Source: Gemmobacter sp. 24YEA27
Lineage (GTDB): Bacteria > Pseudomonadota > Alphaproteobacteria > Rhodobacterales > Rhodobacteraceae
Assembly (NCBI RefSeq): GCF_030052995.1
Contig: NZ_JASJPW010000002.1
Span: forward strand, 62,001 to 126,000
Length of the DNA: 64,000 nt
Reading direction: 5' to 3'
Part shown: positions 62,397-64,000 of the stretch, one piece after another
Layout of the letters: the number at the start of each line of letters is the position of its first letter
Position numbering within the stretch: the stretch's first letter is position 1
Notes under the pieces: model-generated
Database searches by the model: none
Told to the model about the DNA's origin: nothing
The model's input: only the letters and a program-made list of their open reading frames with translations
Program-made: the position numbers and the translations under genes

Positions 62397-64000
62397 TCAA
62401 GCACCATGCCGGGTGTTGCGAAACCAGATCGAAAGCCGGGCCGGTCTGGCCGCCGACAGGCTCAGCTGCAAGGGGCCATCGCCGGGACCCTGGCGCAGCG
62501 GGGCGCCATCCAGCTCTACCGCCAGCACATCCGGCCTCCGGATCTGCGGCAGGCTCAGACTGCCCGCCTCGCAGGCGGGAATTTCACAGCTGAAACAGCC
62601 CTCACCAAAGCGGATATGCCTGAGTGGACCCGCGATATCGCTGACCAGCCGCGCCTGGCCCGTCGGGTCTGACAGCGTCAGCACCCCCCCTTCCCGGCTC
62701 ACCACCACCGGCCCGAGCGGGCTTTCCAGCGGGCCCATGCGGCAATCGGGCCCGTTTTGCAGGCTCCACCCGGTCCAGGGGGAAAAGCCGCAGATCTCCT
62801 CGACCGCCATCAGTGGCAGCAGCCCCGCCCAGATGTAAAAGCCATCGGCATCACCCTGGTCGAGCACTTCGCCGGTTTCGGGGTTGTAATTCTCGCCCGC
62901 AATCCGCGCCTCGTCCCAGTTTCTTTGGAAAAGCGCGAGGCTTTCCGCCGCAAGACCTGCGGCGCGCGCGGTCTCGCCGGCGCGGTGCAGGCCCAGCCAG
63001 ACAAGGTAATTCACATTGGGCCAGATCCGCCCGCGCCAATAGACATTGTCCTGATAGGCCGGATCGTCGCGGGTGGCATTGGGCAAGGGCCAGGGGCTGC
63101 GGAAGGTCTCAGGATCCTCCATATGCCGCATCAGGGCCGCCTGCTGGCCGGCATCCGCCGCGCCGCATAAAAGCGGGTAAAAGCTGGTCGGCGACAGCGA
63201 TTTCACAAATGCCCCGCCGCGCTGGCGGTTGGCAAAGATCTGGCGGCTTTCATCCCAGAGCTTTTCGCGGATCAGCCGGCGATGCGTCCCGGCCAGTTCG
63301 CGCATTTCCGTCGCGGTGGCGGTATCGCCCAGCTCTGCCGCGATCAGCGAAAGCATCTCGGCATCCAGCGCGACCACGCAATTCAGCCCCAGATCCCAGG
63401 TCGAGAGGCTGCGGCTCTCCGCCTGCCAGACGGCCTCATCATGGGTGGCGCTGTTATCCATCCCCGTCTCATTCCGGGCACCGAAATGAGTGCCCTGATA
63501 CAGCGCCGCGCCCACATCCGACGACCCGCAAGAGATCAGCCCGAACTGATCCGGATCGCGCTCCCGCCGCCACCAGCGATGGTTTCTCAGCAAAATCTCA
63601 TATTGCGCCGACAGAAGCGAACGCTCGCCCAGGCGCAGGAACAGGGACCAGGCCACCAATGCGCCAAGCGGCGGCTGGCTGCGATCCACCCAGGCGTCGT
63701 TCGACGTCACGATACAGGCGATATTCCCCCGCGGCGTAGCGCCGCCATGCGCTACGGCCATGTTCTGCCGCGCAAGATCGGGGTCCAGCACGCCCGCCAG
63801 CAGCGCGGCATAGCATTGGTCATTATACCAGACCGCATAGCGCCCGAGATTCCAGATCCGCGTCACTTTGGTATAGGGGCGATGATTTTCGGCGTCCCAG
63901 ACCGTGTTCCAGCCGGTGATGTCTCGAATGGCCTCCAGCGCACCGGCGGAAGCGCCCTCATGCAGCGATCCGGGCACAGGTGCGGGTGCGGCCAGCGCCG
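62397..64000 (-). CDS. MGH1-like (GH63/trehalase-type) glycoside hydrolase, partial
   Basis: Over 530 residues; the frame stays open to the window edge, so the start lies beyond. The (alpha/alpha)6 barrel pattern NDAWVDRSQPPLGALVAWSL, TGMDNSATHDEAVW, YWRGRIWPNVNYLVWLGLHR and ENYNPETGEVLDQGDADGFY matches the MGH1-like family that includes glucosidases and trehalases; ENYNPETGE should hold a catalytic Glu. It is the first visible gene of the unit with the PotABCD-type transporter, 101 bases ahead of potD. The sugar substrate cannot be told. Confidence 0.75.
   Translation of the reverse strand, partial: ALAAPAPVPGSLHEGASAGALEAIRDITGWNTVWDAENHRPYTKVTRIWNLGRYAVWYNDQCYAALLAGVLDPDLARQNMAVAHGGATPRGNIACIVTSNDAWVDRSQPPLGALVAWSLFLRLGERSLLSAQYEILLRNHRWWRRERDPDQFGLISCGSSDVGAALYQGTHFGARNETGMDNSATHDEAVWQAESRSLSTWDLGLNCVVALDAEMLSLIAAELGDTATATEMRELAGTHRRLIREKLWDESRQIFANRQRGGAFVKSLSPTSFYPLLCGAADAGQQAALMRHMEDPETFRSPWPLPNATRDDPAYQDNVYWRGRIWPNVNYLVWLGLHRAGETARAAGLAAESLALFQRNWDEARIAGENYNPETGEVLDQGDADGFYIWAGLLPLMAVEEICGFSPWTGWSLQNGPDCRMGPLESPLGPVVVSREGGVLTLSDPTGQARLVSDIAGPLRHIRFGEGCFSCEIPACEAGSLSLPQIRRPDVLAVELDGAPLRQGPGDGPLQLSLSAARPARLSIWFRNTRHGA

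Overview
The window is high-GC DNA (roughly 65 percent by eye) from an alphaproteobacterium, most likely a member of the Rhodobacterales/Paracoccaceae. This rests on gene style, a luxR-luxI gene order, SfnB/MsuC-type flavoenzymes and closely packed ABC operons. Lineage is inferred; there is no rRNA or other marker gene. I saw no tRNA, rRNA, CRISPR array or replication origin.

Layout. (1) 0-8 kb is mostly decayed: a broken SDR gene, an IS3-family transposase scrap, a dimethyl sulfone/methanesulfinate operon on the minus strand (msuE-sfnG-msuC, with sfnG frameshifted), then remnants of a Spy/CpxP-like periplasmic protein and its two-component system. (2) 8-17.3 kb is intact: an ECF sigma factor with a coupled membrane protein, an OxyR-like LysR regulator lacking the peroxidatic cysteine, a complete sulfate ABC importer (cysA-sbp-cysT-cysW) and a YdhS-like FAD/NAD(P) protein. 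(3) 17.6-28.8 kb is a graveyard: sugar transferase, luxI/luxR, and an oxidative (De Ley-Doudoroff) galactose cluster with its YtfQRT-YjfF transporter, in which only galactose 1-dehydrogenase is intact. (4) 28.9-36.2 kb is an intact nucleobase-type operon: BMP-family binding protein, amidase, ABC ATPase, two permeases and a cytosine deaminase-like amidohydrolase. (5) 36.8-39 kb holds a DEDDh exonuclease and an aldo/keto reductase.

(6) 39.1-57.9 kb is the centre of interest, an intact sulfur island: SfnB, a second YdhS-like flavoprotein, SsuD, a DmoA/NtaA-type monooxygenase, methionine importer metN-metI-metQ, a second SsuD and a DszC/SfnB-like enzyme. These are followed by two CMD-domain (AhpD-like) proteins, an unknown coupled protein, two serine acetyltransferases around a rhodanese, and a Family 2A encapsulin shell (SrpI type) overlapping its cysteine desulfurase cargo, which has a 213-residue disordered leader. 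(7) 57.9-64 kb carries an isochorismatase-like hydrolase, a PotABCD-type importer and a partial MGH1-like (GH63/trehalase-type) glycoside hydrolase.

How it fits together: sulfate, methionine and organosulfur compounds would be taken up, and the FMNH2-dependent monooxygenases would release sulfite. Serine acetyltransferases make O-acetylserine for cysteine synthesis, and the encapsulated desulfurase would draw sulfane sulfur from cysteine into a protein compartment. Two of the island's transcription units, 6.7 kb apart, carry the same unusual inverted repeat (TAA(A/T)CACG-N11-CGTGTTTA) upstream, which suggests a common regulator not identified here.
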